Assembly: GCA_944325885.1 (NCBI GenBank)
Contig: CALVBT010000004.1
Coordinates: 248,001 to 312,000 of the forward strand
DNA: 64,000 nucleotides
DNA from: Candidatus Gastranaerophilales bacterium
GTDB lineage: Bacteria > Cyanobacteriota > Vampirovibrionia > Gastranaerophilales > Gastranaerophilaceae
Direction: 5' to 3'
This document shows, in pieces, positions 1 to 8,046 of the stretch; position 1 is the first letter of the stretch; each line of letters starts with the position of its first letter. The notes below the pieces were generated by a model. The model was not told where the DNA came from, did not search any database, and was given only the letters and a program-made list of their open reading frames with translations. A program made the translations under genes and the position numbers.

Positions 1-2
1 CA

Positions 3-257
3 ATAATAAAAGAAGGCATCCAAGCGGAAGATATTACAGAAGAAACAATATCTCAGCACCTTTATACAAAAAATATTCCCGACCCCGACCTTTTAATAAG
101 AACAGGCGGAGAAAAAAGAATAAGCAACTATCTGTTATGGCAGATTGCATACTCCGAGGTTTATGTAACAGATGCGTACTGGCCTGATTTTGACGAAAAA
201 GAACTGTCCAAAGCTATTATAGAATTCCAGAGCAGAAACAGAAGATTCGGCAAATAA
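3..257 (+). CDS. uppS: Isoprenyl transferase (undecaprenyl diphosphate synthase), 3' end only
   Basis: The window opens inside this gene; 84 codons and the TAA stop are visible. The fragment carries the family's C-terminal signature: [20 protein letters not shown] followed by WQIAYSEVY, a WPDF element and the RRFG terminus. Cis-prenyltransferases of this type condense isopentenyl diphosphate onto farnesyl diphosphate to make the C55 carrier lipid for peptidoglycan and O-antigen. RTGGE and SN..LWQ contribute to substrate binding in the family. The next gene lies on the opposite strand and ends one base away, so the two converge. The start and N-terminal half lie outside the window. Confidence 0.93.
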   Translation: MIKEGIQAEDITEETISQHLYTKNIPDPDLLIRTGGEKRISNYLLWQIAYSEVYVTDAYWPDFDEKELSKAIIEFQSRNRRFGK

Positions 258-258
258 T

Positions 259-1077
259 TTATCTTTTAAACTTCTGTTTTTTCAAAATATCAAAAATTTT
301 GTCTTTTATTGTCTTTGGATTGAAAAAATGTTTTGGCGGTGCGACTGCACATCCGGGATCTATCAAATAAACTTTGCCGTTCTTTGCCCTGCCGAACTGC
401 TCCTTTTTAATTATTGCATTTTCATCCTCTGTCAGCCCGCTATAATGCATAAGATAATCTCTCATTTTATATCCTCTGTTCTTGATTTGTCTTACGAGAG
501 TTCTCAGTTCATCCTGTGCCAAATCGTTCTGGCTGACCTTTTCTTCAAGATAATAAAAAGTGTAGCCCTTATTCCCTGTTTTTAACAACGGCAAATCAAA
601 AAAATCAGGCTTTCTGTTATTAGGAAAATGATTCATATCCGTTATTTTCAAAATTTTTCCGTCTGTTGTTTCAAAAACAAAAGCATAAGCACCCATACCT
701 ATCATTTTATGGACTTTGTATCCTTTTAATTCGTTTATTCTTTTTATATCTTCACTCATTACTTTAATTTGTGTCTGGTTGTGAAGATGGCTCAAAAGTT
801 CATAAGAAACATATTCATTCTTTGTATTAGCCAGAACTTCCAGTGCTTTATGCGGTTCTATCGGAGTTTTAAAGGTTATGCTCTTTAAATATCCGTTAAT
901 TTCTTTTTCAACTAAAAAAGATACGCCTTTTACTCCCGTACAAAAAACATCCCCTTCCGATTTCATTCTGTTCGATGCAGGCACGGGTTGAAGTTTTTTT
1001 AAAACAGGCCTTTGTTTTTGGTTTATATTAAAATGATTTTGTGTACAGATTTTCATATCCGTACAAAAATCAAACAT
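259..1077 (-). CDS. Small kinase-like (divergent protein kinase fold) protein
   Basis: Not assigned to a named family. The 272-residue protein has a glycine-rich loop at residues 127-135 (GMGAYAFVF), an ILK lysine at about 144 placed like the VAIK lysine, a hinge-like YYLEEKV near 175-181 and a YLIDPGC element at 238-243 resembling a DFG motif with proline in the middle. No clear HRD catalytic loop is seen. This looks like a minimal or degenerate protein-kinase fold. An in-frame ATG at 1056 would give an N-terminus MKICTQNHFNIN, resembling the N-terminal tag of other proteins in this window, so the true start may be 1056. It is transcribed alone, divergently from rdgB. Substrate unknown. Confidence 0.6.
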   Translation of the reverse strand: MFDFCTDMKICTQNHFNINQKQRPVLKKLQPVPASNRMKSEGDVFCTGVKGVSFLVEKEINGYLKSITFKTPIEPHKALEVLANTKNEYVSYELLSHLHNQTQIKVMSEDIKRINELKGYKVHKMIGMGAYAFVFETTDGKILKITDMNHFPNNRKPDFFDLPLLKTGNKGYTFYYLEEKVSQNDLAQDELRTLVRQIKNRGYKMRDYLMHYSGLTEDENAIIKKEQFGRAKNGKVYLIDPGCAVAPPKHFFNPKTIKDKIFDILKKQKFKR

Positions 1078-1116
1078 ATAAAAATTTGCGCATAAATTTT
1101 AAATTTGGAGAAAAAT

Positions 1117-1704
1117 ATGAAAAAAATTGTTCTTGGCACCTCAAACCCGCACAAACTCGAAGAAATAAATGCAATGATTAAAGAAATACACCCCGACAGT
1201 CTGGAATTTGTGCTGGTAGAAGGCAGCTTTGACCCTGAAGAAAACGGAACAACTTTTGAGGAAAATTCATATATAAAAGCAGCCGAAGCCGCAAAAATCA
1301 TGAACATGCCTGCTCTTGCAGACGACACCGGCCTGTGTGTAGATGCGCTGGACGGCCGCCCAGGAATCTATTCTGCAAGATACGCACCGGATCAAAAATC
1401 AAAAATCGAAAAACTCCTTGAGGAAATGAAAAATATTCCTCAAAATAAAAGAAATGCGCACTTTATCTGTACAATGACACTGGTTGCGCCTGACGGCACA
1501 AAACTCCACACCCAAACAGGCAAAATAGAAGGCTATATTGACACAAAACCCTCAGGCACACACGGGTTTGGTTATGACCCTATATTTTTTATACCTGATT
1601 TAAACAAGACAATGGCGGATTTGACTCTTCAGGAAAAAAATACCCTCTCGCATCGTGCCAGAGCATTAAAACCGATGGTTGAATGGATTAAAAATAACCT
1701 GTAG
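1117..1704 (+). CDS. rdgB: Non-canonical purine NTP pyrophosphatase (RdgB/HAM1)
   Basis: A 195-residue member of the ITPase family, which hydrolyses dITP, ITP and XTP to monophosphates and keeps deaminated purines out of DNA. Diagnostic motifs are the N-terminal GTSNPHKLEEI, FEENSYIKA, ADDTGLCVDALDGRPGIYSA, and the C-terminal GFGYDPIF with LSHRARAL. An upstream in-frame TTG exists at 1105, but the GGAG Shine-Dalgarno at 1107-1110 sits correctly for the ATG at 1117, giving the usual MKKIVLGTSN start. It is a single gene followed by a hairpin at 1753-1770. Confidence 0.95.
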   Translation: MKKIVLGTSNPHKLEEINAMIKEIHPDSLEFVLVEGSFDPEENGTTFEENSYIKAAEAAKIMNMPALADDTGLCVDALDGRPGIYSARYAPDQKSKIEKLLEEMKNIPQNKRNAHFICTMTLVAPDGTKLHTQTGKIEGYIDTKPSGTHGFGYDPIFFIPDLNKTMADLTLQEKNTLSHRARALKPMVEWIKNNL

Positions 1705-1752
1705 ACAGGCTCAGCTGTTCGCTTTTTACTTCACTTCGCTTTGTCAAAAAAA

Positions 1753-1770
1753 ACAGACCATAAGGTCTGT
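1753..1770. terminator. Hairpin terminator between convergent genes
   Basis: A perfect 7-bp stem ACAGACC/GGTCTGT with a 4-base loop (ATAA) is flanked by an A-tract on the left and GTTT on the right. It lies between rdgB on plus and a small minus-strand gene ending at 1839, so it may serve both directions. The T-tract on the plus side is short. Confidence 0.5.
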
Positions 1771-1838
1771 GTTTACTGCATCTATTCAAATTAAAATTTA
1801 TCTAGGGGAAAATATAATGTTTCGGCTAATACTTTATC

Positions 1839-2135
1839 TTATATTTGATAAAGTATATTTTGTGCTGAATCGTAGCTTTCGATAGCTTCTTTAAGCTGTT
1901 GTGCTTTTCTTGCAGTTTCCTGAGAAGTAAGCACATCTTTAAAGAAATTGATTTTGCTCATAAAAGAGTTTCTGTTTTTCTTATCGTTAGCTGCTTCAAC
2001 TAAAGTTTCTACAATAGCTGTCGGAATGACACTGTCCATTTGTTGCTGTTGTTTGAAAACAGGTCTGGAAGCGTATTGTTTGTTTGTTTTATTTATATTT
2101 GAATAGCTATATGTATTTATGCTATTTATTCTCAT
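1839..2135 (-). CDS. Small hypothetical protein with lineage-type N-terminus
   Basis: A 98-residue protein of unknown function. It starts MRINSINTYSYSN and reaches a basic RPVFKQQQQ segment by about residue 30; this M-x-I-x-x-I-N start followed by an F-K pair recurs in proteins at 23833 and 25340. The rest is predicted helical and charged (residues 40-95), without membrane segments or cysteines. It is isolated: rdgB converges from one side and a 400-base non-coding stretch lies on the other. No enzymatic motif is visible. Confidence 0.6.
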   Translation of the reverse strand: MRINSINTYSYSNINKTNKQYASRPVFKQQQQMDSVIPTAIVETLVEAANDKKNRNSFMSKINFFKDVLTSQETARKAQQLKEAIESYDSAQNILYQI

Positions 2136-2387
2136 TTTTTTCGTCCTTATGTTGTGACTGATTTGTATTAAGTGTTTTAACTACACTATTTAGTACATTT
2201 TTATTATGGACTATAAAGGTTTCTTTGTCAACCCCTCTTAAAGAAATCTTAATATCGGCTGGAAAGTATTGAAATAAAAGGATTTTTGATAAAGTGCATT
2301 TTGTACACTTATTCAGCTTTAAAAGTTTATTTTTATTTAATCCATATAAAAATAAGAAGATTTATTCAAAAATACCCACTCGGGTAA

Positions 2388-2417
2388 TTGTCCGAATTCA
2401 CATTTTAAGGTTATATA
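2388..2417 (+). promoter_or_regulatory. Candidate sigma70-type promoter for a short transcript
   Basis: TTGTCC at 2388-2393 and TATATA at 2412-2417 are separated by 18 bases, with an overlapping TATAAT at 2416. No coding region follows on plus, but a strong intrinsic terminator is found about 70 bases further on. Confidence 0.35.
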
Positions 2418-2423
2418 TAATTA

Positions 2424-2498
2424 AATCTTTTTCATACTTCCAACTATTCTTAATTCCAGACAGCTAGGGCTTTTGCATACTAAAGCCCTATTTTTTTA
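2424..2498 (+). ncRNA. Candidate small RNA ending in an intrinsic terminator
   Basis: In the 418-base stretch 2136-2553, the only clear structure is a hairpin at 2465-2490 (TAGGGCTTT paired with AAAGCCCTA, 7-base loop) followed by eight T residues at 2491-2497. The T-tract lies on the plus strand only, so it does not serve the minus-strand kdsC or the gene at 1839. Together with the promoter-like pair at 2388-2417 it defines a possible 70-75 nucleotide transcript. No known RNA family was recognised. The remainder of the gap is AT-rich without recognisable features. Confidence 0.35.
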
Positions 2499-2553
2499 TG
2501 TCAAAATTTGAACCAAAAATAGTAAAAATAAAGTGTATTTTTAACAATTAAAA

Positions 2554-3093
2554 TTATTCTCGATTTGCTATTGCAGCCACAATCTCTTCGTATTTGCCTG
2601 TTGCCTTCAGCACAAAGTCGCACATCTCCCGTACTGCGCCTTTTCCGCCGTTTTTTGATGCCACAAACAGGGCATGCTCTTTTACCTCGGCGACTGCATC
2701 CTGCGGACAACAAGGCATGCCAACCTTTTTCAACACACAAATATCCGGCAAATCATCTCCCATATACGCTATTTGCTCGGGATCCAGATTGTATTCAACC
2801 ATAAATTCACGCAGTGCCGCGATTTTATTTTTACAGCCTTCGTACAACTTTGTCATACCAAGGTTATTGAACCTGTGACGGACTGTTCCGTTTTGTCTTG
2901 CCGTTATTATAGCCGTGACAAAACCTGTTCTGTTAAGCATAACAATGCCCTGCCCATCCTTTGCATTAAAGGTTTTATACTCTTTGCCGTCCTCGTCAAA
3001 CGTAAGCGAAGCATCTGTCAAAACTCCGTCCACATCAAAAACAACTGCTTTTACTTTACCGGCTTTATATTTTAATTCCAAATCGTTTTCCAT
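2554..3093 (-). CDS. kdsC: 3-deoxy-D-manno-octulosonate 8-phosphate phosphatase
   Basis: A 179-residue HAD-superfamily phosphatase of the short C0 type without a cap domain, as expected of KdsC, which works as a tetramer. Motif I is DVDGVLTD (about residues 20-27), followed by FNAKDGQG, ITARQN and the late acidic motif YMGDDLPD. It removes phosphate from Kdo-8-P to give free Kdo for lipid A-core assembly. Its ATG overlaps the stop codon of kdsD by one base (TAATG), so the two are translationally coupled and perform neighbouring steps of Kdo synthesis. Confidence 0.93.
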   Translation of the reverse strand: MENDLELKYKAGKVKAVVFDVDGVLTDASLTFDEDGKEYKTFNAKDGQGIVMLNRTGFVTAIITARQNGTVRHRFNNLGMTKLYEGCKNKIAALREFMVEYNLDPEQIAYMGDDLPDICVLKKVGMPCCPQDAVAEVKEHALFVASKNGGKGAVREMCDFVLKATGKYEEIVAAIANRE

Positions 3094-4079
3094 TAAGCAA
3101 CCCCCGCTTTCAAAAGGTCATGGATATGTATAAGACCTACAGGCTTGCCCTGTGCATCACAAACAGCAAGCGATGTAATAGAGTGTTTTTCCATAATATG
3201 CAAGGCTCTTGCTGCCAAATCATTATGCAGAATAACTTTTGGATTGTGAGTCATAACATCTTTTGCAAGAAGGTTGGCTGTGTTTTCGTATTTGAGCAAT
3301 GTACGTCTGATATCACCGTCTGTCAGTATGCCTGTCATCACTCCGTCATCATTAATAATTATTGCACAGCCCAATTTTCTGGCAGATATAATTTGTATTG
3401 TGTCGTGGAAATTATTGTTTTCATTAACTATCGGGAGTCTGTCACCGGTAATCATAAGGTCGCTGACATGATACAAAACGCCACGGCCGAGCGCACCGGA
3501 CGGATGGAACATAAGGAAATCTTCTTCTGTAAATCCTCTTTTTTTCAACAAACATATTGCAACAGCATCACCCATTGCCAGTGTAGCTGTAGTGCTTGCT
3601 GTAGGAGCTTTTCCCAGCGGGCATGCCTCTTTTTCAACAGACACATCCAGCACTACATCTGCTTTTTTGCCCAGAGTAGACTCTTTTTTGCCTGTCATTG
3701 CTATCATCTTTACTCCAAAACGCTCTATCAACGGCAACAAATTCATCAACTCTGCTGTTTCTCCGCTGTTAGAAATAGCTATAACAACATCATCTCTTGT
3801 GATTAATCCTGAGTCGCCGTGTGTACTTTCTGCAGGATGTAAAAAATAAGAAGGAGTTCCGGTAGATGACAGTGTAGCCGCAATCTTTCTGCCAATATGA
3901 CCTGATTTGCCCATGCCTGTAACAATTACACGTCCCTTACAGTTATATAATATATCTATTGCTTTTTCATAGTCTTCATCGATTCTGTCTTTGAGTTTTA
4001 GTACAGAATCCGCTTCTATTTGAAGCACCTCTTTTGCCAAATCGCAAATAGAATTAATTTTATTTAAAGTTTGCAGCAT
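3093..4079 (-). CDS. kdsD: D-arabinose 5-phosphate isomerase
   Basis: A 328-residue protein with an N-terminal SIS sugar-isomerase domain (VTGMGKSGHIGRK near residue 55; STGTPSYFLHPAESTHGDSG; ISNSGETAE) and two C-terminal CBS domains (about 205-325). This is the standard KdsD/KpsF layout. The enzyme converts ribulose 5-phosphate to arabinose 5-phosphate, the committed precursor of Kdo. It leads the kdsD-kdsC operon on minus, divergent from the flagellar operon. Length and motifs are normal. Confidence 0.95.
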   Translation of the reverse strand: MLQTLNKINSICDLAKEVLQIEADSVLKLKDRIDEDYEKAIDILYNCKGRVIVTGMGKSGHIGRKIAATLSSTGTPSYFLHPAESTHGDSGLITRDDVVIAISNSGETAELMNLLPLIERFGVKMIAMTGKKESTLGKKADVVLDVSVEKEACPLGKAPTASTTATLAMGDAVAICLLKKRGFTEEDFLMFHPSGALGRGVLYHVSDLMITGDRLPIVNENNNFHDTIQIISARKLGCAIIINDDGVMTGILTDGDIRRTLLKYENTANLLAKDVMTHNPKVILHNDLAARALHIMEKHSITSLAVCDAQGKPVGLIHIHDLLKAGVA

Positions 4080-4186
4080 ACAAATTACCTCACCCTGTGT
4101 AAATAGACTTACAGACCTTATATATTATAGATAAAAAGTAGCTTTATGGCAAAATATGACAACTTCATTTTGCAAATACATGAATC

Positions 4187-4210
4187 TATATTGACCATGT
4201 GGTCAATATA
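4187..4210. promoter_or_regulatory. 24-bp palindrome, candidate operator
   Basis: TATATTGACCA and TGGTCAATATA form an 11-bp perfect inverted repeat around a TG centre. It sits in the 239-base divergent region between kdsD (minus) and the flagellar operon (plus), with no T-tract, so it reads as a dimeric-regulator binding site rather than a terminator. The regulator is unknown. Confidence 0.5.
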
Positions 4211-4247
4211 CGCTTTTGTAATTTCAACCATCGGGTCGATGAGAAAA

Positions 4248-4263
4248 TACTCTACATAGAGTA
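4248..4263. promoter_or_regulatory. Palindrome upstream of flagellar operon
   Basis: TACTCTA and TAGAGTA form a perfect 7-bp inverted repeat around CA, 56 bases before the first flagellar-operon gene. Its left flank (GAGAAAATACTCT) resembles the next palindrome, suggesting related half-sites. Confidence 0.35.
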
Positions 4264-4276
4264 ATTTATTTATGAG

Positions 4277-4292
4277 AGAGAATATATTCTCT
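4277..4292. promoter_or_regulatory. Perfect 16-bp palindrome upstream of flagellar operon
   Basis: AGAGAATATATTCTCT is a perfect palindrome immediately preceding TTGATAATGG, which contains a plausible -10-like TGATAAT at about 4293-4299. A protein bound here would overlap the promoter of the flagellar genes. No classic sigma28 or sigma54 element was recognised. Confidence 0.4.
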
Positions 4293-4318
4293 TGATAATG
4301 GTAAGAAACTAAACTTGG

Positions 4319-4936
4319 GTGGAAAAAAGAATAGTGGAGATTTCAGGATTAGATATAACTCTAAGACGCATGCAGGCTATTGAAAGCACATTCAACAGTC
4401 TGGCTTCTTTTGGCATGCCGGAATCCCGCCCGAGTCAGGATTTTCAAAAAATTCTGGATGCAAAAATGCCTGAAAAAAAACCGGAAACACCTTTTGCAGG
4501 CAAAGTCTTCTCCAGTGAACTTGCTGCAAAGCCTGAATGCAATGCAGACATAGATGCACTAATTGAAGAATATTCTGCCAAAAACGGTCTGGACAGTGCT
4601 TTTGTAAAAGCAGTAATAAAACAGGAATCAGGATTCCAGCCAAAAGTTACCTCGCATTGCGGAGCAATGGGACTTATGCAGCTAATGCCTGCAACAGCAA
4701 GCTCCATGGGCGTAACCGATGCCTATGACCCTGAACAAAACATTGCAGGCGGAACAAAATATTTAAAAGGACTTTTAGACAGATTCGGCGGGGACAAATC
4801 TCTTGCACTTGCTGCTTACAATGCAGGCCCCAATGCCGTAGCAAAATATAACGGAATCCCGCCATATAAAGAAACTCAAAACTACGTAAAAAACATAATG
4901 AGCATGTACCAAAAATATAGCGGAGGGAATCAATAA
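4319..4936 (+). CDS. Flagellar-operon lytic transglycosylase (SLT domain)
   Basis: A 205-residue protein with a C-terminal SLT/lysozyme-like domain (about 80-200): KQESGF with the catalytic glutamate, GAMGLMQLMPATA, YDPEQNIAGGTKYL, and LALAAYNAGP. Such enzymes cleave the glycan backbone to let the flagellar rod through peptidoglycan. The N-terminal 75 residues are linker-like and no signal peptide is evident, as in other rod-associated enzymes that may leave through the flagellar export gate. The start is uncertain: GTG at 4319 has only weak ribosome-binding sequence, and a second in-frame GTG lies at 4334. Its stop overlaps the flgF start. The downstream FlgJ lacks a hydrolase domain, which this protein probably supplies in trans. 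Confidence 0.88.
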   Translation: MEKRIVEISGLDITLRRMQAIESTFNSLASFGMPESRPSQDFQKILDAKMPEKKPETPFAGKVFSSELAAKPECNADIDALIEEYSAKNGLDSAFVKAVIKQESGFQPKVTSHCGAMGLMQLMPATASSMGVTDAYDPEQNIAGGTKYLKGLLDRFGGDKSLALAAYNAGPNAVAKYNGIPPYKETQNYVKNIMSMYQKYSGGNQ

Positions 4937-5751
4937 TGATATCAAGAGGGATTGACATAGCCGCTAAAGGGATGATGAGCCTGATAGATTTTCAAGACTC
5001 CATCGCAAACAATATAGCAAACGTAAACACAGCAGGTTATAAAAAAGAAGGTTTGTCTTTCAGAAATGTTTATAACGCTGTAATAGAAGAACCGATAGAA
5101 AGAAACAATCCGAAAAACCAGGACGGAAGACTTGTCGGAGAAATCAGCATGGGTTCTGTAACAAACAAACTCGTACACGAATTTTCACAGGGTACACTCT
5201 CTCGAACAGGCAACCCGCTGGATGTCGGTATCGAAGGCGACGGCTTTTTCAAACTGCGTGCGCCTGACGGCACTATTACTTATACAAGAAACGGTGCTTT
5301 TTGTATAAATTCACAGGATTTGTTAACAGACATGCAGGGCAACCTTGTTCTCGACACTCAAAACCAGCCTATCAGATTAAATTTGACTGAATTAAATATA
5401 GGCTCTCCAAAAGATTTGATTATCAACGAAGACGGCACTATTGTTTCTTTAAGAAACGAAAACGCAACAGCATTGCAGAGAATCGGTATTTTTGACTTTG
5501 CCAACAAAGACGAGATGATGGCCGTAGGCACCTCAATGTATGTACCAAAAGACATTACAACAAATCCGGAGCTTCGTGCGCAGAAATTTAGTGTACAACA
5601 AGGCGCAATAGAACTTTCAAACGCAAACATCATAAACGAAATGATTAACACCATAAATGTAACAAGAAACTACGAAACACTAAGCGCACTGGTAAAAGAA
5701 AAATCAAATCAACTCTCACAAACAATTACATTAGGCAGACTAAACGTATAA
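4936..5751 (+). CDS. flgF: Flagellar basal-body rod protein, FlgF-like
   Basis: A 271-residue flagellar rod/hook family protein. The N-terminal rod domain contains SIANNIANVNTAGYKKEG, the central D1 region carries GNPLDVGIEGDGFFKL and YTRNGAF, and the C-terminal rod domain ends with NANIINEMINTINVTRNYET. It precedes the more canonical flgG, so it is the proximal-rod FlgF by order; sequence alone separates FlgF from FlgG poorly. A GGAGGG Shine-Dalgarno lies at 4922-4927 and the ATG overlaps the previous stop. Confidence 0.85.
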   Translation: MISRGIDIAAKGMMSLIDFQDSIANNIANVNTAGYKKEGLSFRNVYNAVIEEPIERNNPKNQDGRLVGEISMGSVTNKLVHEFSQGTLSRTGNPLDVGIEGDGFFKLRAPDGTITYTRNGAFCINSQDLLTDMQGNLVLDTQNQPIRLNLTELNIGSPKDLIINEDGTIVSLRNENATALQRIGIFDFANKDEMMAVGTSMYVPKDITTNPELRAQKFSVQQGAIELSNANIINEMINTINVTRNYETLSALVKEKSNQLSQTITLGRLNV

Positions 5752-5773
5752 TAACCCGAAAGGATAAAATACA

Positions 5774-6562
5774 ATGTTAAAATCGCTAACCACAGCAGCA
5801 ACAGGTATGATAGCACAACAGAACAATTTGGATATTGTTGCCAACAACGTTGCAAACGTAAACACAACAGGCTTCAAAAAATCCAGAGCAGAGTTTCAGG
5901 ATTTGCTGTCAACTGCAATAAGAACCCCGGGTGCTATGATTACACAGGGTACTTATCAGCCTGTCGGTATTGAAATCGGGCTTGGTGTAAAAACTTCTGC
6001 CACAAGAAAAATTATGACTCAGGGCGTAATCCAAAGCACAGGCAACAAATATGATATGTGTATTGAAGGCGAAGGCTTTTTCCAGATTGTAAAACCTGAC
6101 GGAACACTTGCTTATACAAGAGATGGTTCCTTTGCGCCGGATGCTGTCGGTCAGCTTTGTACATCAGACGGCTATCTGCTTCAGCCTCAGATTACAATTC
6201 CTCAAAACACAACAGAGGTAAATATTACGCCTGACGGCAACGTATCAGTAAAAGTAGGGAACGACAACACACAAACCATTGTCGGCCAAATTCAGCTTGT
6301 AAGGTTCCAAAACCCTGCAGGTCTTTTATCCGTCGGCCACAACCTGTATGTTGAAACTCCTGCGTCAGGTACTCCTATCCCGGGTACTCCTGATCAAGAC
6401 GGTATCGGCTCTATTCAGCAGGCCTTCTTAGAAGGTTCCAACGTACAAATCGTTGACGAAATGATTAACCTTATCAAAGCCGAAAGAGCTTTTGAAACTA
6501 ACTCAAAAATCATTACGGCAGCATCAGACATCTTGAGAACAACAACTCAAATAGTTACTTAA
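5774..6562 (+). CDS. flgG: Flagellar distal rod protein
   Basis: At 262 residues it matches FlgG length. The start MLKSLTTAATGMIAQQNNLD followed by VANNVANVNTTGFKK is the classic FlgG N-terminus; the middle has a GEGFFQI element and YTRDGSF, and the end has SNVQIVDEMINLIKAERAFE. FlgG polymerises into the distal rod that crosses the periplasm. It follows flgF by 22 bases within the flagellar operon. Confidence 0.96.
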   Translation: MLKSLTTAATGMIAQQNNLDIVANNVANVNTTGFKKSRAEFQDLLSTAIRTPGAMITQGTYQPVGIEIGLGVKTSATRKIMTQGVIQSTGNKYDMCIEGEGFFQIVKPDGTLAYTRDGSFAPDAVGQLCTSDGYLLQPQITIPQNTTEVNITPDGNVSVKVGNDNTQTIVGQIQLVRFQNPAGLLSVGHNLYVETPASGTPIPGTPDQDGIGSIQQAFLEGSNVQIVDEMINLIKAERAFETNSKIITAASDILRTTTQIVT

Positions 6563-6612
6563 TAAAAATCTAAACAACGGGCAAGTAATACAAACAGGAT
6601 ATTAAAACATTA

Positions 6613-7338
6613 ATGAACAAAATATTTAAAATATTATTAACAGCTTCTTTAATCCTAAACATGTCAGGCATGGCACAGCAGTGTTTTGCCCAGACTATTA
6701 CTGCCGAAAAATTCAAAGCCCTTGTATCAGCACAGGCAAAAAAAGATTTGCAAAAATACAACCTCGATGAGTGCGAAGTTACAATAACACACGTCCCCGT
6801 TCAGAACTTTACTATTCCTGACGGCAAAGTAACTATAGAAATCGTATCAAACGGATACCAAAACCTTACAGCAAAAGAATTTAAAAAAATTAATGTGATA
6901 GTAAACGGCAACTACGCCAGAACATACTATGTACCTTTAGAAACAAAAGCTTTTAAATATGTAGCTGTAGCAAAAGAAACTATTCAAAGGGACAAAGTTA
7001 TTCCTCTGCAATCAGTAGAGTTTAAAAAAATGAACGTCATAGGCAATCTGGATAACACACTGAATGCCGCTGACATTTCAAGAGAACTGGTTGCAACAAA
7101 AGCATTCTTCCCAGGGGAAATGATTCTTAAAAGATACACAATATCAAAACCGGACATTGTAAAAAATGCAATGGTAACAATAAATTTTAGAACAGATTCC
7201 AATATTAACGTAGCAATACAGGGCGTTGCTCTGACTCAGGGAAACAAAGGAGATACCATTCAGGTAAAAAACAAAAAATTCAACAAAATCTATACAGGAG
7301 AGGTTATCGGAGTAAATCAGGTGCTTGTACAGATTTAG
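6613..7338 (+). CDS. flgA: Flagellar P-ring assembly chaperone
   Basis: A 241-residue secreted protein with an N-terminal signal peptide (hydrophobic ILLTASLILNM, predicted cut after CFAQ). The C-terminal half has the SAF/ChapFlgA domain: VAKETIQRDKVIPLQSV, then ATKAFFPGEMILKRY, VTINFR and the terminal KNKKFNKIYTGEVIG. FlgA assists periplasmic assembly of FlgI. It stands just before the ring genes flgH and flgI, the usual setting. Confidence 0.92.
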   Translation: MNKIFKILLTASLILNMSGMAQQCFAQTITAEKFKALVSAQAKKDLQKYNLDECEVTITHVPVQNFTIPDGKVTIEIVSNGYQNLTAKEFKKINVIVNGNYARTYYVPLETKAFKYVAVAKETIQRDKVIPLQSVEFKKMNVIGNLDNTLNAADISRELVATKAFFPGEMILKRYTISKPDIVKNAMVTINFRTDSNINVAIQGVALTQGNKGDTIQVKNKKFNKIYTGEVIGVNQVLVQI

Positions 7339-7369
7339 AAAAACATTTTGGGGAGAAGCAAAAACAGAG

Positions 7370-8020
7370 ATGAAACAATTTACAAATAAAAAAATAATAA
7401 CAAAAACCATAATAATGCTTGCGGCATTATTGATGATAATGCAGGGAACACAAACCTCGCAGGCAGAATCTTTGTATGTAATGGGAGCTTCACAATCCTT
7501 TTATTCAGAGCCTAAATCTCTCTTTGGCGGAGTAAGAGCGCGCTCTGTAGGTGATTTGGTCACGATTGTATTGAGCGAAAGCATAAACTTTAATGATTCA
7601 TTAAACTACACTGCAGACCGTTCATCAAACACTGTGGACAACTTCACAAACTTTATAAACAAAATCCTTCCCGGAACACCGTTAAACAATCAGTTTAACA
7701 ACTTCGGCGGGTCAAATACAGTAGACAGTACAACATCAAACCAGAGAACAATGGGCATTACGGACTATGTAACAGTTCAGGTTGTACAGCTGCTCCCTAA
7801 CGGAAACCTCATGGTACAAGGCAAAAAAACCCTTGTTAACGGACAGGAAAGAGTAGATTTTCTGATAAGCGGAGTTGTTGACCCGAGATTTATAAACCAA
7901 AACGGTCAGGTAAACTCAAGAAACGTTGCTAACTTACAATTTGCACTCGCAGGCAAAGGCTCTGTAACAAGAGCAGGCAACGAAGGTATCATAAACAGAG
8001 CAGTAAGATACCTCTTCTAA
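7370..8020 (+). CDS. flgH: Flagellar L-ring protein
   Basis: The 216-residue protein has the FlgH core: SLFGGVRARSVGDLVTIVL, the YVTVQVVQLLPNGNLMVQGK strand pair and a C-terminal SRNVANLQFALAGKGSV. FlgH forms the outer-membrane L ring. The ATG at 7370 gives a good signal peptide; an upstream TTG frame at 7325 overlaps flgA and is less likely. Unlike proteobacterial FlgH it shows no lipobox cysteine: the mature end appears to follow SQA and no cysteine is present anywhere in the protein. Confidence 0.92.
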   Translation: MKQFTNKKIITKTIIMLAALLMIMQGTQTSQAESLYVMGASQSFYSEPKSLFGGVRARSVGDLVTIVLSESINFNDSLNYTADRSSNTVDNFTNFINKILPGTPLNNQFNNFGGSNTVDSTTSNQRTMGITDYVTVQVVQLLPNGNLMVQGKKTLVNGQERVDFLISGVVDPRFINQNGQVNSRNVANLQFALAGKGSVTRAGNEGIINRAVRYLF

Positions 8021-8046
8021 CAGGACATAAAACGAAAGACGCAAAA

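Noticed and set aside
3120-3806. 228-codon plus-strand frame opposite kdsD
   Set aside because: Antisense to a full SIS-CBS protein with intact motifs; cysteine-rich random-looking translation.
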